Assembly (NCBI RefSeq): GCF_018278905.1
Contig: NZ_CP046600.1
Span: forward strand, 2,356,001-2,420,000
Direction: 5' to 3'
Length of the DNA stretch: 64,000 bases
Source of the DNA: Mycobacterium spongiae
Lineage (GTDB): Bacteria; Actinomycetota; Actinomycetes; Mycobacteriales; Mycobacteriaceae
In this document: positions 10,391 through 20,432 of the stretch, in pieces
How positions within the stretch are numbered: position 1 is the stretch's first letter
Layout: each line of letters begins with the position of its first letter
Program-made: the position numbers and the translations under genes
The notes under the pieces: model-generated
Databases searched by the model: none
Told to the model about the DNA's origin: nothing
Seen by the model: the letters and a program-made list of their open reading frames with translations, nothing else

Positions 10391-12033
10391 TTGATATGTG
10401 AGGCCTGGTTGTTCTGTGTTTGGGCTCCGTATCTGTTCGTTTTGGCTGGGAATAGGTGTTTAGGTTTTCTATCTGGATACTTGAACAGCGGGTGCTGCGT
10501 ACTGGCCTGCGGCCGCGCGGCTGTATACAGATTTTAGGACCTCGCCGTAACGGGTGACGGACTCCCGAGCAATGGGATTGTTCGGGAAGGAAATCATGAG
10601 CGAAACCTCGTCGAAGAGGCGGATTACCGACATATACAGGTATGCCGGGCTCCGGCCGTCGTTGTAGGCGGTTGCATTCGACCCTGTTAATGCGGTGGCG
10701 ACCACCGCGGAAAGTGGGGGAAGGCCGGCGTCCATGTAGTTCATCATGTAGAACTGCGATCCATACCGATTCAGCCAGGGTGCCAATTCCAGGACGCGGT
10801 CGTAGGGCACCTGCGCGAGGTCGATGTTCTCGTCGAAGGATGCCTGAGTGGCCCGTGCGGTCTCGATGAATGAGTTCGGGTCGACGGTGACGGTGAACGG
10901 AATTATCCCGGTGAACCAGCCCATCGTCATGTATTCCTCGGGCGTTCTGCGCTTATCGATCGGAGTAAGCCCGTGGTAGGTTTCCTGTCCGGTCAATTCG
11001 TAGTGCGCTAGGGCTGCGCAGGCGAACAGGCCGCCGCTGAACCGAGCGCCCGCTGCGATGCAGTCGTCTTCGAAACGCGCGGTTTGCTCGGGATTCATCA
11101 GCGGTACCACCATGATGTCGCCACCGCAGGGTATCGACTGGTCACCCAGCGGCAATGGGAACTCGGGCCCGCTTCCTCCGTTGCTCTCGGCGAACTGAAT
11201 CCATTTGCGGACCTCGGGGGAATCCAGGGTCATGCTTTCCGCGTGCGCCTTCTCCCGCGTGCAGAATTCCTCGTGGCTGGCGGTAGCCGACAGCGTAATG
11301 GGCGGTTTGCCTGCGACCAGTGATTGGTAGTTGGTCAGAATCTCGACATAGAGCCCGGTAATCAGCGCCGGGTCGCAGTGGAGATGATCGACAATCGCAA
11401 ACAGAGTGCAGTGGTCTTCGTGCTGGATAAGGCCCAGCCGGTAGCAATCCCACTCCAGTGGGTTGGGAGTCGATAAGACCAAGTCCCGCCATTCGGTCTG
11501 GGTCAACTCACCATGGCGAACCGGGACAAACTGGATGTCTCGGGGATTGCTGATTCGGTGCCGCAGGATATTTTTGGCGTCCTTGTACTCGAACCAACTG
11601 CGGTAGGTTTCATGGCGACGAAGGTGGGTGTTGATGACGTGAGTCATGGTCCGGATATCGCACTTACCGGGTAGCTCCCAGGAACCCATCACCAGCCGGG
11701 AGAAATCAAGCCCCCGCTCCTCGAACTCGAGAAAGCAACGAATGTGGGCAGCTTGCATGGAACTCGGCGGTGCATCAACTACTGGCGCTTGCCGGGCTTT
11801 TGCAGCTGAGGCAGGCGTTGGCTGCCACGTCACAACCGAACCTGGCCCCGGATCCCAGTCATGGACTATTCCCACGCCAAGACTCGTGCCTGCTGAACCC
11901 CCACCTATGATCAACACGGTCCCTCCTCGATTCCCGCCCCCGCAGTGCAGTCGGCGCTTGTGTCCATTCCTACCTCACGACGGTGCCGCAATGTCGCGGT
12001 TTGACGTCAATTTGTCGTAAATGCAGTCCGCCA
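10391..12033 (-). repeat. Right arm of large inverted repeat (apparently identical core)
   Basis: Reverse-complement partner of 8021-9663; it contains papA copy b and the last codons of pks copy B. The first mismatch on the outer side is in the ACP coding region (GGTATGG here against GGTTTGG in the left arm). On the inner side identity stops after ATATCAA. Confidence 0.9.
10469..11917 (-). CDS. PapA-family acyltransferase, copy b (identical to copy a)
   Basis: A 482-residue PapA acyltransferase with the same sequence as the protein at 8137-9585, including H178 and D182 of the HxxxD motif, the same GTG start and the same GAGGAGGG site. It lies 57 bp downstream of pks copy B, mirroring the other pair, and points towards its twin. 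Complete identity, while the flanking pks genes differ in several places, suggests a recent duplication or continuing gene conversion. The likely role is transfer of the product of its partner synthase onto a glycolipid acceptor (inferred from family and context). An assembly artefact has to be excluded for such a perfect inverted pair. Confidence 0.92.
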   Translation of the reverse strand: MLIIGGGSAGTSLGVGIVHDWDPGPGSVVTWQPTPASAAKARQAPVVDAPPSSMQAAHIRCFLEFEERGLDFSRLVMGSWELPGKCDIRTMTHVINTHLRRHETYRSWFEYKDAKNILRHRISNPRDIQFVPVRHGELTQTEWRDLVLSTPNPLEWDCYRLGLIQHEDHCTLFAIVDHLHCDPALITGLYVEILTNYQSLVAGKPPITLSATASHEEFCTREKAHAESMTLDSPEVRKWIQFAESNGGSGPEFPLPLGDQSIPCGGDIMVVPLMNPEQTARFEDDCIAAGARFSGGLFACAALAHYELTGQETYHGLTPIDKRRTPEEYMTMGWFTGIIPFTVTVDPNSFIETARATQASFDENIDLAQVPYDRVLELAPWLNRYGSQFYMMNYMDAGLPPLSAVVATALTGSNATAYNDGRSPAYLYMSVIRLFDEVSLMISFPNNPIARESVTRYGEVLKSVYSRAAAGQYAAPAVQVSR

Positions 12034-15000
12034 TACCTCGGACGGTTGTGACGTCAGCGGTACTGATGCGTACCCCGGTTTCCGCCTCGATGCGGGCGCG
12101 CAGTTCGTGGTTGGCTAGCGAGTCCAGGCCGTACTCGGTCAGTGGACGGTCGGCGTCGATGGTGCGGCGCAGGATGAGGCCGATTTGTTCGGACAGGAGG
12201 CGTCGCAGTCGGCCGGGCCACTCCTCTTGGGGGAGCTCGTCGAGCTCGGCGAGGAGTTGGCTGGCCCCCGAACGATGCTGGCCCAGGGATTTGAACATCT
12301 CCGCAAACGGACTGCGCTGGGCGAATGCCGTTAGCCAGGGGGATCCGATGATCGGGGCGTAGCCACTGTAGCCGCGGTTGTGGCGTAGCAGTGTCTCGAA
12401 CGCATAGGCGCCCTCCTCCGAGGTGATCGAATCACCGGCTTGTTCGGCGAAGGTGGTGGCGCGTCCGACCTCGCCCCAGGCACCCCAGGCGATCGAGGTG
12501 GCCGGAAGGCCCTGAGCCCGGCGCCACTGCGTGAAAGCGTCCAACCAGCTATTCGCCGCGGCATAAGCACCCTGACCGGGCGAACCCACCAACGCCGCCG
12601 CCGAGGAAAACGAACAAAACCAATCCAACGGCTGTCCCACGGTGGCCTGATGCAGCTGCCAGGCACCATGCACCTTGGGCGCCCAGTCACGCTCGATCAG
12701 CTCATCGGTGATGTTGGGCAGCATGGCGTCTTCGACGACGGCGGCCGCGTGCAGCACCCCCCGCAACGGCAGCCCGGTCGCCGTGGCCGCGGCCACCAAC
12801 CTCTCCGCCGTGCCAGCCTGCGCGATATCACCGCACTCGACCACCACATCAGAACCCATCGCACGAACAAGTTCGATGGTTTCCAACGCCTTTTGACTCG
12901 GCGCCGAGCGCGAGCTGAGCACAATCCGGCCCGCGCCGGCCCCGTCGTTCGCCGAGGCCATCTTCTCGGCCAAGAACAACCCCAGCCCACCAAGACCACC
13001 GGTGATCACATAGGACCCGTCACCACGAAAGACCTGAGCCTGCTCGGGCGGCAACACCACACTGCTGCGCCCGGCATGAGGCACATCGAGGATGAGCTTG
13101 CCGGTGTGCTCGGCAGCACCCATCACCCGAATCGCGGTGGCCGCCTCGGCCAACGGGTAATGCGTGGATTCCGGCATCGGCAACACACCCTCAGCGGTCA
13201 ACCGATACACCGTGCTCAACAACTCACGCACCGCCGCCGGATGACTGGCCGCCATCAACCCAAGATCGACGCCGTAGAACGCGAGGTTGTGCCGGAAGGG
13301 GTAGAGCCCCAGCTTGCTGTCGCCGTAGATGTCGCGTTTGCCGATCTCGATGAACCGTCCGCCCAGGGCCAACAGTTTGAGCCCGGCGCGCTGGGCGGCA
13401 CCGAACACCGAGTTGAGCACGATGTCGACCCCGTAGCCATCGGTGTCCTGGCGGATCTGCTCGGCGAACTGCACACTGCGCGAGTCATAAACATGCTCGA
13501 TGCCCATCGCGCGCAACATCTCTCGACGCTTCTGGCTACCCGCCGTGGCATAGATCTGAGCGCCCGCCGCACGGGCGATCGCGATCGCGGCCTGTCCCAC
13601 CCCACCGGTCGCCGAATGGATCAGCACCTTGTCACCGGCCCGGATCCGCGCCAGATCCTGCAGCCCGTACCACGCCGTAGCCGACGCGGTGGTCACCGCG
13701 GCAGCCTGAGCCTCGGTCAGCCCCTCCGGCAGCGCCACCGCCATCCGGGCATCACAGGTCACAAACGTTCCCCAGCAACCATTGGGAGACATCCCCCCGA
13801 CACGATCGCCGACCTCATGCTCGGTCACACCCGCACCGACCGCAGTCACCACACCAGCAAAATCAGTACCCAACTCCGGTTGTTTGCCGTCCGCGGTTTG
13901 GTAGAGGCCGAAGGTGACCAGCACATCGGCGAAATTGATGCTGGACGCGCTGACCGCGACCTCGATCTGCCCCGGCCCCGGCGCCACCCGATCAAAGGCG
14001 GCGAACTCCAACGTCTGCAGATCACCAGGAGTACGAATCTGCAAACGCATACCGGCCTCGGCATGGTCCACAACGATGGTTTGACGCTCCTCGGGCCGCA
14101 GCGGAGCCGGGCACAACCGCGCGGTATACCACTCCTCGCCACGCCAGGCGGTCTCGTCCTCATCGGTCGCCGCCAACAGCTGACGCGCCACCGACTCGGT
14201 ACCGGTCTGCTCATCAACATCGATGTAACTGACTTTCAAATGCGGATGCTCGGCACCGATCACCCGCAACAACCCCCGCAACCCACCCTGCTCCAGGTTG
14301 GCCCGATCATCCGACAACACCGTCGCGGCATTACGGGTCAGCACATACAACCGCGGCTCTCGGGCCGAGATTTCAGGCAGTTCGCGAGCGATCCGCACCA
14401 CATGCCGGACATACTCAGCACCCTGGGTGGGGGATTCTTCATCCGGGTGTCCGTTGGGTGGGGCGGTGAGCACCACCACCCCGGTGAACCCGCCGGATTC
14501 GAGCTGCTCGCGCATCCGCGCGGCCTGGGCCACGTGGTCGGCATGAAACGACCACGACATCGTCGCGCATTGCCCGTCGTGCACCTTGAGCGCGTCGGTC
14601 AACTCCGTGGCCACCAGATCGGTGGCATCGCACGTACTGATCAACAACCAGCTACCGGGCTCGGCATGACTGGTCTCGGGCAGCTGGCGCTGTTGCCATT
14701 CGATGCTCAACAACCGCTCGCCCAAAACCCGATCGTGTTCGCTGCCTTGCGGGGCACCAGTGCCCAGTTGCAGGCCGCGCACGGCCAACACCACGGTGCC
14801 GTGCTCGTCGAGCACGTCGAGGTCGGCTTCGACCTCCGAGCCGCACTCGGTCACCGTCGTGTAGCAGTACTTGGCATGCCGTGCGGGGCCGTAGGCACGT
14901 AGCCGACGCACGCCCAACGGCAGCAGCAAACCACCGTGGCCGGCATTGCGCACACTGGGATGCGCCGCCACCGACTGAAAACACGCGTCCAGCAGCGCTG

Positions 15001-18000
15001 GATGCACGCCATAGACACTCTGCTGGGCCCGGATCGACCCCGGCACGCCAACCTCGGCCAACACCGTGGTGCCGCCAACTTCCTGGGCGGTATGCACCGT
15101 CGCCAGACCACTGAACGCCGGACCATACTGAATTCCGTGCAGGTCGAAACCCTGCCGGAGGTCGTCGCCGGCAATCGGGGTGGGGTGCGCCGTCAGCAAA
15201 GCGGCGATGTCCTGGGGGGCCGGCGGATCGTCATCCTCGACCGCGTGCAGCACCGCCGAGGCTCGCCGCAGGCGTTGCCCATCCTCATCGGACTCCACCG
15301 CGAAGGAGACCAGCCCGGGGACTTCCACTGTCGCGGTGATGCCGACCGGGGTCTGCTCATCGAGCAGCAACAGCTGCTCGAAACGCACATCGCGGACTTC
15401 GCCGGCCTCACCCAACACCGTGCCGGCCGCGGCCAAGGCCATCTCGCAGTACGCCGCCCCGGGAAGAGCCGCCGTGCCATGGATTTGATGGTCAGCCAAC
15501 CAGGGCAGTGCGCCGGTGCCGACCTCTCCGTGCCAAACGTGGCGTTCCGGCTCCTCGGCTAAGGGCACGTGTGCCCCCATCAGCGGGTGCACCGATACCA
15601 TGGAGGTGCCGTAGGTCCGCGAGTCTTGACTGCCGGGGGTCAGCAGCAGCCGACGCTGAGCCCAGGCTGGCAGCGGCGCGTCCACCAACTGCCCACGGGG
15701 ATAGAGCACCGAGAAGTCCACCGCCGCCCCCGCGGCATACAGATCACCCAGCAATCCGCGCACCCCATACGGCAGCGGCTGCTCACGCCGCATACCGGCC
15801 AACGCCGCCACCGACATATCCAGACTGCGCGCGGTCTGATCAACCGCGTGCATCAGCAGCGGATGCGGCGACAGCTCGGTAAAGACCCGGAACCCGTCCT
15901 CGAACGCGGCTTGCACCGCCGCGGCAAAACGCACGGTCTGCCGCAGGTTGTCCACCCAGTAAGAGGCGTCGCAGTACGGCTCCTCGCGTGGGTCAAACGA
16001 TGTCGCCGAGAAGTAGGGAACCTCTGGTGTCAACGGCGTGATCTCGGCCAGAACCTCGTACAAGTCGTCGAGGATCGGGTCAACCTGCGGAGAATGCGAG
16101 GCCACATCAACGGCCACCTCGCGGGCCATCACGTCACGCTCTTCCCACGCGGCAACGAAGTCGCGGACCGTCTGGGTTGCCCCGCCGATCACCGTGGACT
16201 GCGGCGACGCGACCACCGCCACTACGACGTCCTCGACGCCGCCCGCGACGAACTCTGTAATCACTTGCTGGGCAGGCAATTCCACTGACGCCATCGCCCC
16301 GGAACCGGCAATGCGAGTCATCAGCTTGGAACGGCGGCAGATCACCCGCACCCCGTCTTCGAGCGACAACGCCCCGGCCACCACCGCGGCCGCGGACTCA
16401 CCCAAGGAATGCCCGATCACCGCACCCGGGGTCACCCCGTAGGACTTCATCGTGGCCGCCAACGCGACCTGCATCGTGAACAGGGTCGGCTGCACCCGGT
16501 CAATACCCGTGACAACCTCGGATGCGGTCATCGCCTCGGTCACCGAGAAACCCGACTCCGCGACGATCAGCGGCTCCACGGCAGCCACCGTCGCGGCGAA
16601 CACCGGCTCGGTAGCCAGCAGGTCGGCACCCATCGCCGCCCATTGCGAACCCTGACCGGAAAACACCCACACCGGCCCCCGATCGTCCTGGCCGACCGCC
16701 GGCGGATACGGGGCCTCGCCGTCGGCGACCTCACGCAATGCCGCACACAGTTCTTCGGGGTTGGTGGCAGTGACCGCTGTGCGTACCGGCCGGTGCGTGC
16801 GCCGTCGCGCCAGCGTGTAGGCCAGATCCGTGGTCGACAGGTCGGTTCCTTGGGCCTCGACCCAATCAGCCAGCCGCCCAGCGGTGTGGCGCAGTCCGTC
16901 CTCTGAGCTCGACGACAACGGGAAAAGCAGCGCGCCCTCGACGGCGGGAGTGCTCGGCGTCTCGTCGGGTGTGCTGGTTTCCGGGGCCTGCGCCGGAGCT
17001 TGCTCAACGATGGCGTGGCCATTGGTTCCCGACATGCCGTACGACGACACCGCCGCCCGCCGTGGCGCTGTGTCATCACCGGTGGGCCACGGTGTGATCT
17101 CTTGCGGCACAAAGAGTTCGGTATCCACCGCGGCCAGCTCATCAGGGAGCTGAGTGAAGTGCAGATTCTGTGGAACCACCCCGTGCTGCAGCGCCAGGAC
17201 CGCCTTCATCAGCCCCAGAGCTCCGGCGGCCGACTGGGTATGCCCAAAATTGGCCTTCACCGAGGCGAGCGCGCAGGGCCGGTCGATGCCGTACACCTCG
17301 GCCAGGCTGTTGTATTCGATCGGGTCGCCGATCGGGGTCCCGGTGCCGTGTGCCTCCACCATGCCGACGGTGGCCGCATCCACACCCGCCGCGGCCAACG
17401 CCGCCCGATAAGCCTCGACCTGAGCTTGCCGTGACGGCGTCGCGATATTGACCGTTCGGCCATCTTGGTTGGAGGCAGTGCCACGGATCACAGCCAGAAT
17501 CCGGTCACCGTCGCGCTGCGCATCCGCCAACCGCTTCAGCAAGAGAACGACGCAACCCTCGCCCATGACGAACCCATCCGCCGCGACGTCGAACGCATGA
17601 CAACGGCCGGTCGGAGACCCCATACCCAGTAGCGAGCCGGAGACGAACTTACGCGGATCCAGCGTCAGCGAGACGCCACCTGCTAGCGCGAGCTGGCATT
17701 CGCTCTCGTGCAGGCTGCGGCATGCCAGGTGGATGGCGGTCAGGCCAGATGAGCATGCGGTGTCGACCGTCATTGCGGGACCACGCAGCCCCAAGGCGTA
17801 GGAAATCCGCCCGGAGGCGAAGCTGTAGTTGTTGCCGGTGAATCCGTACGGCCCATCCAGCGCGTTGGCGTCGGCGGTTTGCAGCGTGTAGTCGCCGTGC
17901 GTCATTCCCATGAAGACACCGGTCTGCGAGTCGGCCATCTCGGCCTGGGTGCTACCGGCGTGCTCTATGGCTTCCCAGGAGGTTTCCAGCAACAGGCGGT

Positions 18001-18286
18001 GCTGCGGATCGATCCCGGTCGCTTCTTGCTCGCTGATTCCGAAGAAATCGGAGTCAAAGCCGGCAATGTCGTCAAGGAACGCGCCCCATTTCGATACCGA
18101 GCGGCCGGGTACGCCGGGCTCGGGATCGTAGTATTCATCCGCGTTCCAGCGGTCTTCCGGAACCTCGGTGACCAGATCGTCGCCACGCAGCAACGCCTCC
18201 CACAACAGGTCAGGGGAGTCAATGCCCCCCGGCAGCCGGCACGCCATACCGATAACGGCAACCGGAGCAACACGTGTCGTATCCAC
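11975..18286 (-). CDS. MAS-like (Pks5-type) iterative type I polyketide synthase, copy B
   Basis: A complete 2103-residue synthase with KS (Cys in VDTACSSG near 178), AT (GHSLGES near 627), DH ([10 protein letters not shown]), ER (SATGGVGQ), KR (ITGGLGGLG) and a C-terminal ACP (LDSLANHE). It mirrors copy A and is followed by the identical papA. Compared with copy A it has a different first 290 or so residues of KS, a different AT-DH linker, a different ER segment ([16 protein letters not shown] instead of [16 protein letters not shown]) and a different ACP. In between, long stretches are almost unchanged. An ATG lies 18 nt upstream (first base 18304), but the GTG at 18286 is the start conserved among the paralogues. 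One odd residue is Gly in [11 protein letters not shown], where the others have Val, next to the conserved KS His. Confidence 0.95.
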   Translation of the reverse strand: MDTTRVAPVAVIGMACRLPGGIDSPDLLWEALLRGDDLVTEVPEDRWNADEYYDPEPGVPGRSVSKWGAFLDDIAGFDSDFFGISEQEATGIDPQHRLLLETSWEAIEHAGSTQAEMADSQTGVFMGMTHGDYTLQTADANALDGPYGFTGNNYSFASGRISYALGLRGPAMTVDTACSSGLTAIHLACRSLHESECQLALAGGVSLTLDPRKFVSGSLLGMGSPTGRCHAFDVAADGFVMGEGCVVLLLKRLADAQRDGDRILAVIRGTASNQDGRTVNIATPSRQAQVEAYRAALAAAGVDAATVGMVEAHGTGTPIGDPIEYNSLAEVYGIDRPCALASVKANFGHTQSAAGALGLMKAVLALQHGVVPQNLHFTQLPDELAAVDTELFVPQEITPWPTGDDTAPRRAAVSSYGMSGTNGHAIVEQAPAQAPETSTPDETPSTPAVEGALLFPLSSSSEDGLRHTAGRLADWVEAQGTDLSTTDLAYTLARRRTHRPVRTAVTATNPEELCAALREVADGEAPYPPAVGQDDRGPVWVFSGQGSQWAAMGADLLATEPVFAATVAAVEPLIVAESGFSVTEAMTASEVVTGIDRVQPTLFTMQVALAATMKSYGVTPGAVIGHSLGESAAAVVAGALSLEDGVRVICRRSKLMTRIAGSGAMASVELPAQQVITEFVAGGVEDVVVAVVASPQSTVIGGATQTVRDFVAAWEERDVMAREVAVDVASHSPQVDPILDDLYEVLAEITPLTPEVPYFSATSFDPREEPYCDASYWVDNLRQTVRFAAAVQAAFEDGFRVFTELSPHPLLMHAVDQTARSLDMSVAALAGMRREQPLPYGVRGLLGDLYAAGAAVDFSVLYPRGQLVDAPLPAWAQRRLLLTPGSQDSRTYGTSMVSVHPLMGAHVPLAEEPERHVWHGEVGTGALPWLADHQIHGTAALPGAAYCEMALAAAGTVLGEAGEVRDVRFEQLLLLDEQTPVGITATVEVPGLVSFAVESDEDGQRLRRASAVLHAVEDDDPPAPQDIAALLTAHPTPIAGDDLRQGFDLHGIQYGPAFSGLATVHTAQEVGGTTVLAEVGVPGSIRAQQSVYGVHPALLDACFQSVAAHPSVRNAGHGGLLLPLGVRRLRAYGPARHAKYCYTTVTECGSEVEADLDVLDEHGTVVLAVRGLQLGTGAPQGSEHDRVLGERLLSIEWQQRQLPETSHAEPGSWLLISTCDATDLVATELTDALKVHDGQCATMSWSFHADHVAQAARMREQLESGGFTGVVVLTAPPNGHPDEESPTQGAEYVRHVVRIARELPEISAREPRLYVLTRNAATVLSDDRANLEQGGLRGLLRVIGAEHPHLKVSYIDVDEQTGTESVARQLLAATDEDETAWRGEEWYTARLCPAPLRPEERQTIVVDHAEAGMRLQIRTPGDLQTLEFAAFDRVAPGPGQIEVAVSASSINFADVLVTFGLYQTADGKQPELGTDFAGVVTAVGAGVTEHEVGDRVGGMSPNGCWGTFVTCDARMAVALPEGLTEAQAAAVTTASATAWYGLQDLARIRAGDKVLIHSATGGVGQAAIAIARAAGAQIYATAGSQKRREMLRAMGIEHVYDSRSVQFAEQIRQDTDGYGVDIVLNSVFGAAQRAGLKLLALGGRFIEIGKRDIYGDSKLGLYPFRHNLAFYGVDLGLMAASHPAAVRELLSTVYRLTAEGVLPMPESTHYPLAEAATAIRVMGAAEHTGKLILDVPHAGRSSVVLPPEQAQVFRGDGSYVITGGLGGLGLFLAEKMASANDGAGAGRIVLSSRSAPSQKALETIELVRAMGSDVVVECGDIAQAGTAERLVAAATATGLPLRGVLHAAAVVEDAMLPNITDELIERDWAPKVHGAWQLHQATVGQPLDWFCSFSSAAALVGSPGQGAYAAANSWLDAFTQWRRAQGLPATSIAWGAWGEVGRATTFAEQAGDSITSEEGAYAFETLLRHNRGYSGYAPIIGSPWLTAFAQRSPFAEMFKSLGQHRSGASQLLAELDELPQEEWPGRLRRLLSEQIGLILRRTIDADRPLTEYGLDSLANHELRARIEAETGVRISTADVTTVRGMADCIYDKLTSNRDIAAPS

Positions 18287-18925
18287 GGTCCTTCTTCTCT
18301 CCATACCCCATGTTTGTTCTTAGCATTGGCTCCGAGCCCTTATGAGCGCTTCGCAGAACATCACCGAAATATGTGGTGACTCGCGAACACACCGCAGCAG
18401 CCAGCACGCATACCCCAGCGACCCCCGTCGAAGCCAACCACAAGTTCTTGGCGTGTTCAGAGCCTAGCGGCTCAACTACACACGCGCGGAAAAATCGTGC
18501 GTACGTACAAAAAAGTTGTTGAAGCCAGCGTAGGCGATTGCCGGGACGCGCCGACAATTGATCCATCAGTCAATTGCATTTCACCAGGATGTAGGTGGTT
18601 TTTCGGCCGCGGGGACAAGGACGCTGGCCACACCGAATACCTGCCGTCCGAGGTTGACTTCCTGGCGCCGCCATCGGCAGACGACGCTTCGGTGCTGGCT
18701 TGCGGCGGGTGCGGGAATGGCCTGGCTGGTGGCCGCAGCGCACCAAGACGGAATGATCATCCGGGAAGGGTTCCCGAAGGTAGGCCACTTATCTAATCCG
18801 AATCTAATCTGAACGGTCCCGCGAGGCACCGAGAGCCACGGGCGAGGACGCCGTCATCTCCCGGGAAGCGTGCGAATCGATCGGGTGTCCAGCAAACTTT
18901 CGACGGGAACCGACCGAGAGCCGGA
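18287..18925. other. Upstream region of pks copy B
   Basis: This 639-bp gap lies between the start of pks copy B and the end of papA4, both on the minus strand. The first 225 bp or so resemble the leader of pks copy A and include the shared promoter element. The rest, about 18511-18925, has no recognisable gene. A short near-repeat, CTAATCCGAATCTAATCTGAA, sits at about 18792-18812. Confidence 0.5.
18481..18510 (-). promoter_or_regulatory. Conserved pks upstream element, copy 3
   Basis: On the minus strand this begins TTGTACGTACGCACGA and continues TTTTTCCGCGCGTG. It is the closest match to copy 2 and sits about 195 bp before the GTG of pks copy B. It is probably part of the pks promoter or a regulator site; the GTACGTAC core is palindromic. 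Confidence 0.5.
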
Positions 18926-20380
18926 TCAGAGCCGCTGGCGCTGCAGCGCAGCGGCGTTGCGCGGATACGCGATGTCGGCGCCACCATCGATGATGTCGAG
19001 GTAAACCGATTTCATCGTCTCCAGGTATAGCGCCACCGATTCGTGGGCGATCGGATTATTCGGAAAAGACGCGGTTATGGTCGTCTCGTTCTGAAACTTG
19101 TTGATCCACATGCACACTCGGGCAGCGATCCGGCCGTCGCTGAATACCCGCGCCTTCATTTGGCCTAAATGCATTGAGATCACCGCCGATAATGGAGGCA
19201 CGCCTGCGTCGAGAAACGACAGCATGGGAAAGCCGCCTCGAGGCGGCGTCTTCGTCAGCCAGGGCGCCAACTCCAGTACGCGCTCAAAGGGGACGGTGGC
19301 CAGGTGGGCGCTTTCGTCGAAAGAGGCCTGTGCGCTGCGGGCGGTCTCACCGAACGACGACCCGACCGGGACGGCGAATGGGATGTGGCCGATGAACCAA
19401 CCTGTGGTCACGAACTCCGCTGGAGTGCTGCGGGTGCTGGTGGGGGTGACAGCGTAATAGGTTTCCGAGCCGGCGAGCTTGTATTCGGTCAGGGCAGCGC
19501 ACGCGAACACGCCGCCGCTGAACCGGACGCCCGCGCGGGTGCACGCCGCCTCGAATTGGGCGGTCTGCCGCGCGTCCATCAATTGCAGCGACAACAATTC
19601 GCCGGTGGCGACCAGCGATGTGTCGCCCAGCGGCAATGGGAACGAGGGAAGGGACCCCCGATTGCATTCGAAGAAATCGAGCCACTGCCGTATCTCTGGC
19701 GATTCCAACGTCAATGCTGACGTGTACGAGGACTCGCGCACGCAGTAGTCGGCGTAGCTGGCGACGTTCGGCAGTGGGACGGGGCCAGCACCGTCCATGA
19801 GCGCGTCGTACATCGCTTTGATTTCCCAGAACACGGCACCGAGAAACATCGCGTCGACGTGGAGGTGATCAACGCTGATGCAGAGGGTGAAGTGGTCGTC
19901 GCGCTGAATAATGGCGAACCTGAAGCAATCCCACTCCAATGGGCCCGGCGTGGCCAAGATGTAGTCTTGCCACTCCTTAGGCGTCATCTGGCCATGCTCA
20001 ACCGGAATCAACTCGATATCGCCAGCATCGTCGATGGTATGCCGAACGATGTGCCCAGCATCGGTGAACTCAAACCAACTGCGGTATGTGTCGTGTCGGC
20101 GAAGGTGCGCGTTGATCACATATGTCATCGCGCGGATATCGCACTGACCACGAATATCGAGGGCAGAGACAACGAGTCGGGACATGTCGAGGCCGCGCGC
20201 CCCTTGGTCGCGATAGCCGCGTAGGTGCCGGGCTTGAATGTAGCTCGGTGGCACGCTGCTCACCGGTGCTTGCTGCGCCTTCGTCAGCGATTCAGGTGAG
20301 GCGTGCCAAAGCCAGACCAATCCAGGGGCCGGGACCCAGTTGCCCACGGTCTCTAGACCCAAATGGCCCAGGACAACCAC
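18926..20380 (-). CDS. papA4: PapA4-like acyltransferase
   Basis: A full-length 484-residue PapA-family acyltransferase with the catalytic HxxxD motif at H172-D176 (DHLHVD) and the C-terminal SFPNNPIAHESV block. The GTG start is supported by AAGGAG seven bases upstream. It lies 52 bp downstream of the pks5 gene at 20433-26762 in the same direction, so the pair forms a probable operon. It is clearly related to, but distinct from, the two identical PapA proteins at 8137 and 10469. In M. tuberculosis the papA4 gene at this site is much shortened (recalled knowledge); here it is complete, as in the ancestral pks5-pap-pks5 arrangement described for smooth tubercle bacilli. It likely acylates a trehalose-based or similar surface glycolipid. 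Confidence 0.9.
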   Translation of the reverse strand: MVVLGHLGLETVGNWVPAPGLVWLWHASPESLTKAQQAPVSSVPPSYIQARHLRGYRDQGARGLDMSRLVVSALDIRGQCDIRAMTYVINAHLRRHDTYRSWFEFTDAGHIVRHTIDDAGDIELIPVEHGQMTPKEWQDYILATPGPLEWDCFRFAIIQRDDHFTLCISVDHLHVDAMFLGAVFWEIKAMYDALMDGAGPVPLPNVASYADYCVRESSYTSALTLESPEIRQWLDFFECNRGSLPSFPLPLGDTSLVATGELLSLQLMDARQTAQFEAACTRAGVRFSGGVFACAALTEYKLAGSETYYAVTPTSTRSTPAEFVTTGWFIGHIPFAVPVGSSFGETARSAQASFDESAHLATVPFERVLELAPWLTKTPPRGGFPMLSFLDAGVPPLSAVISMHLGQMKARVFSDGRIAARVCMWINKFQNETTITASFPNNPIAHESVALYLETMKSVYLDIIDGGADIAYPRNAAALQRQRL

Positions 20381-20432
20381 TTTCGCTCCTTTGCCTTCGG
20401 CGCTGGATCTCAGGGTATTTCATGAAAGCGGC

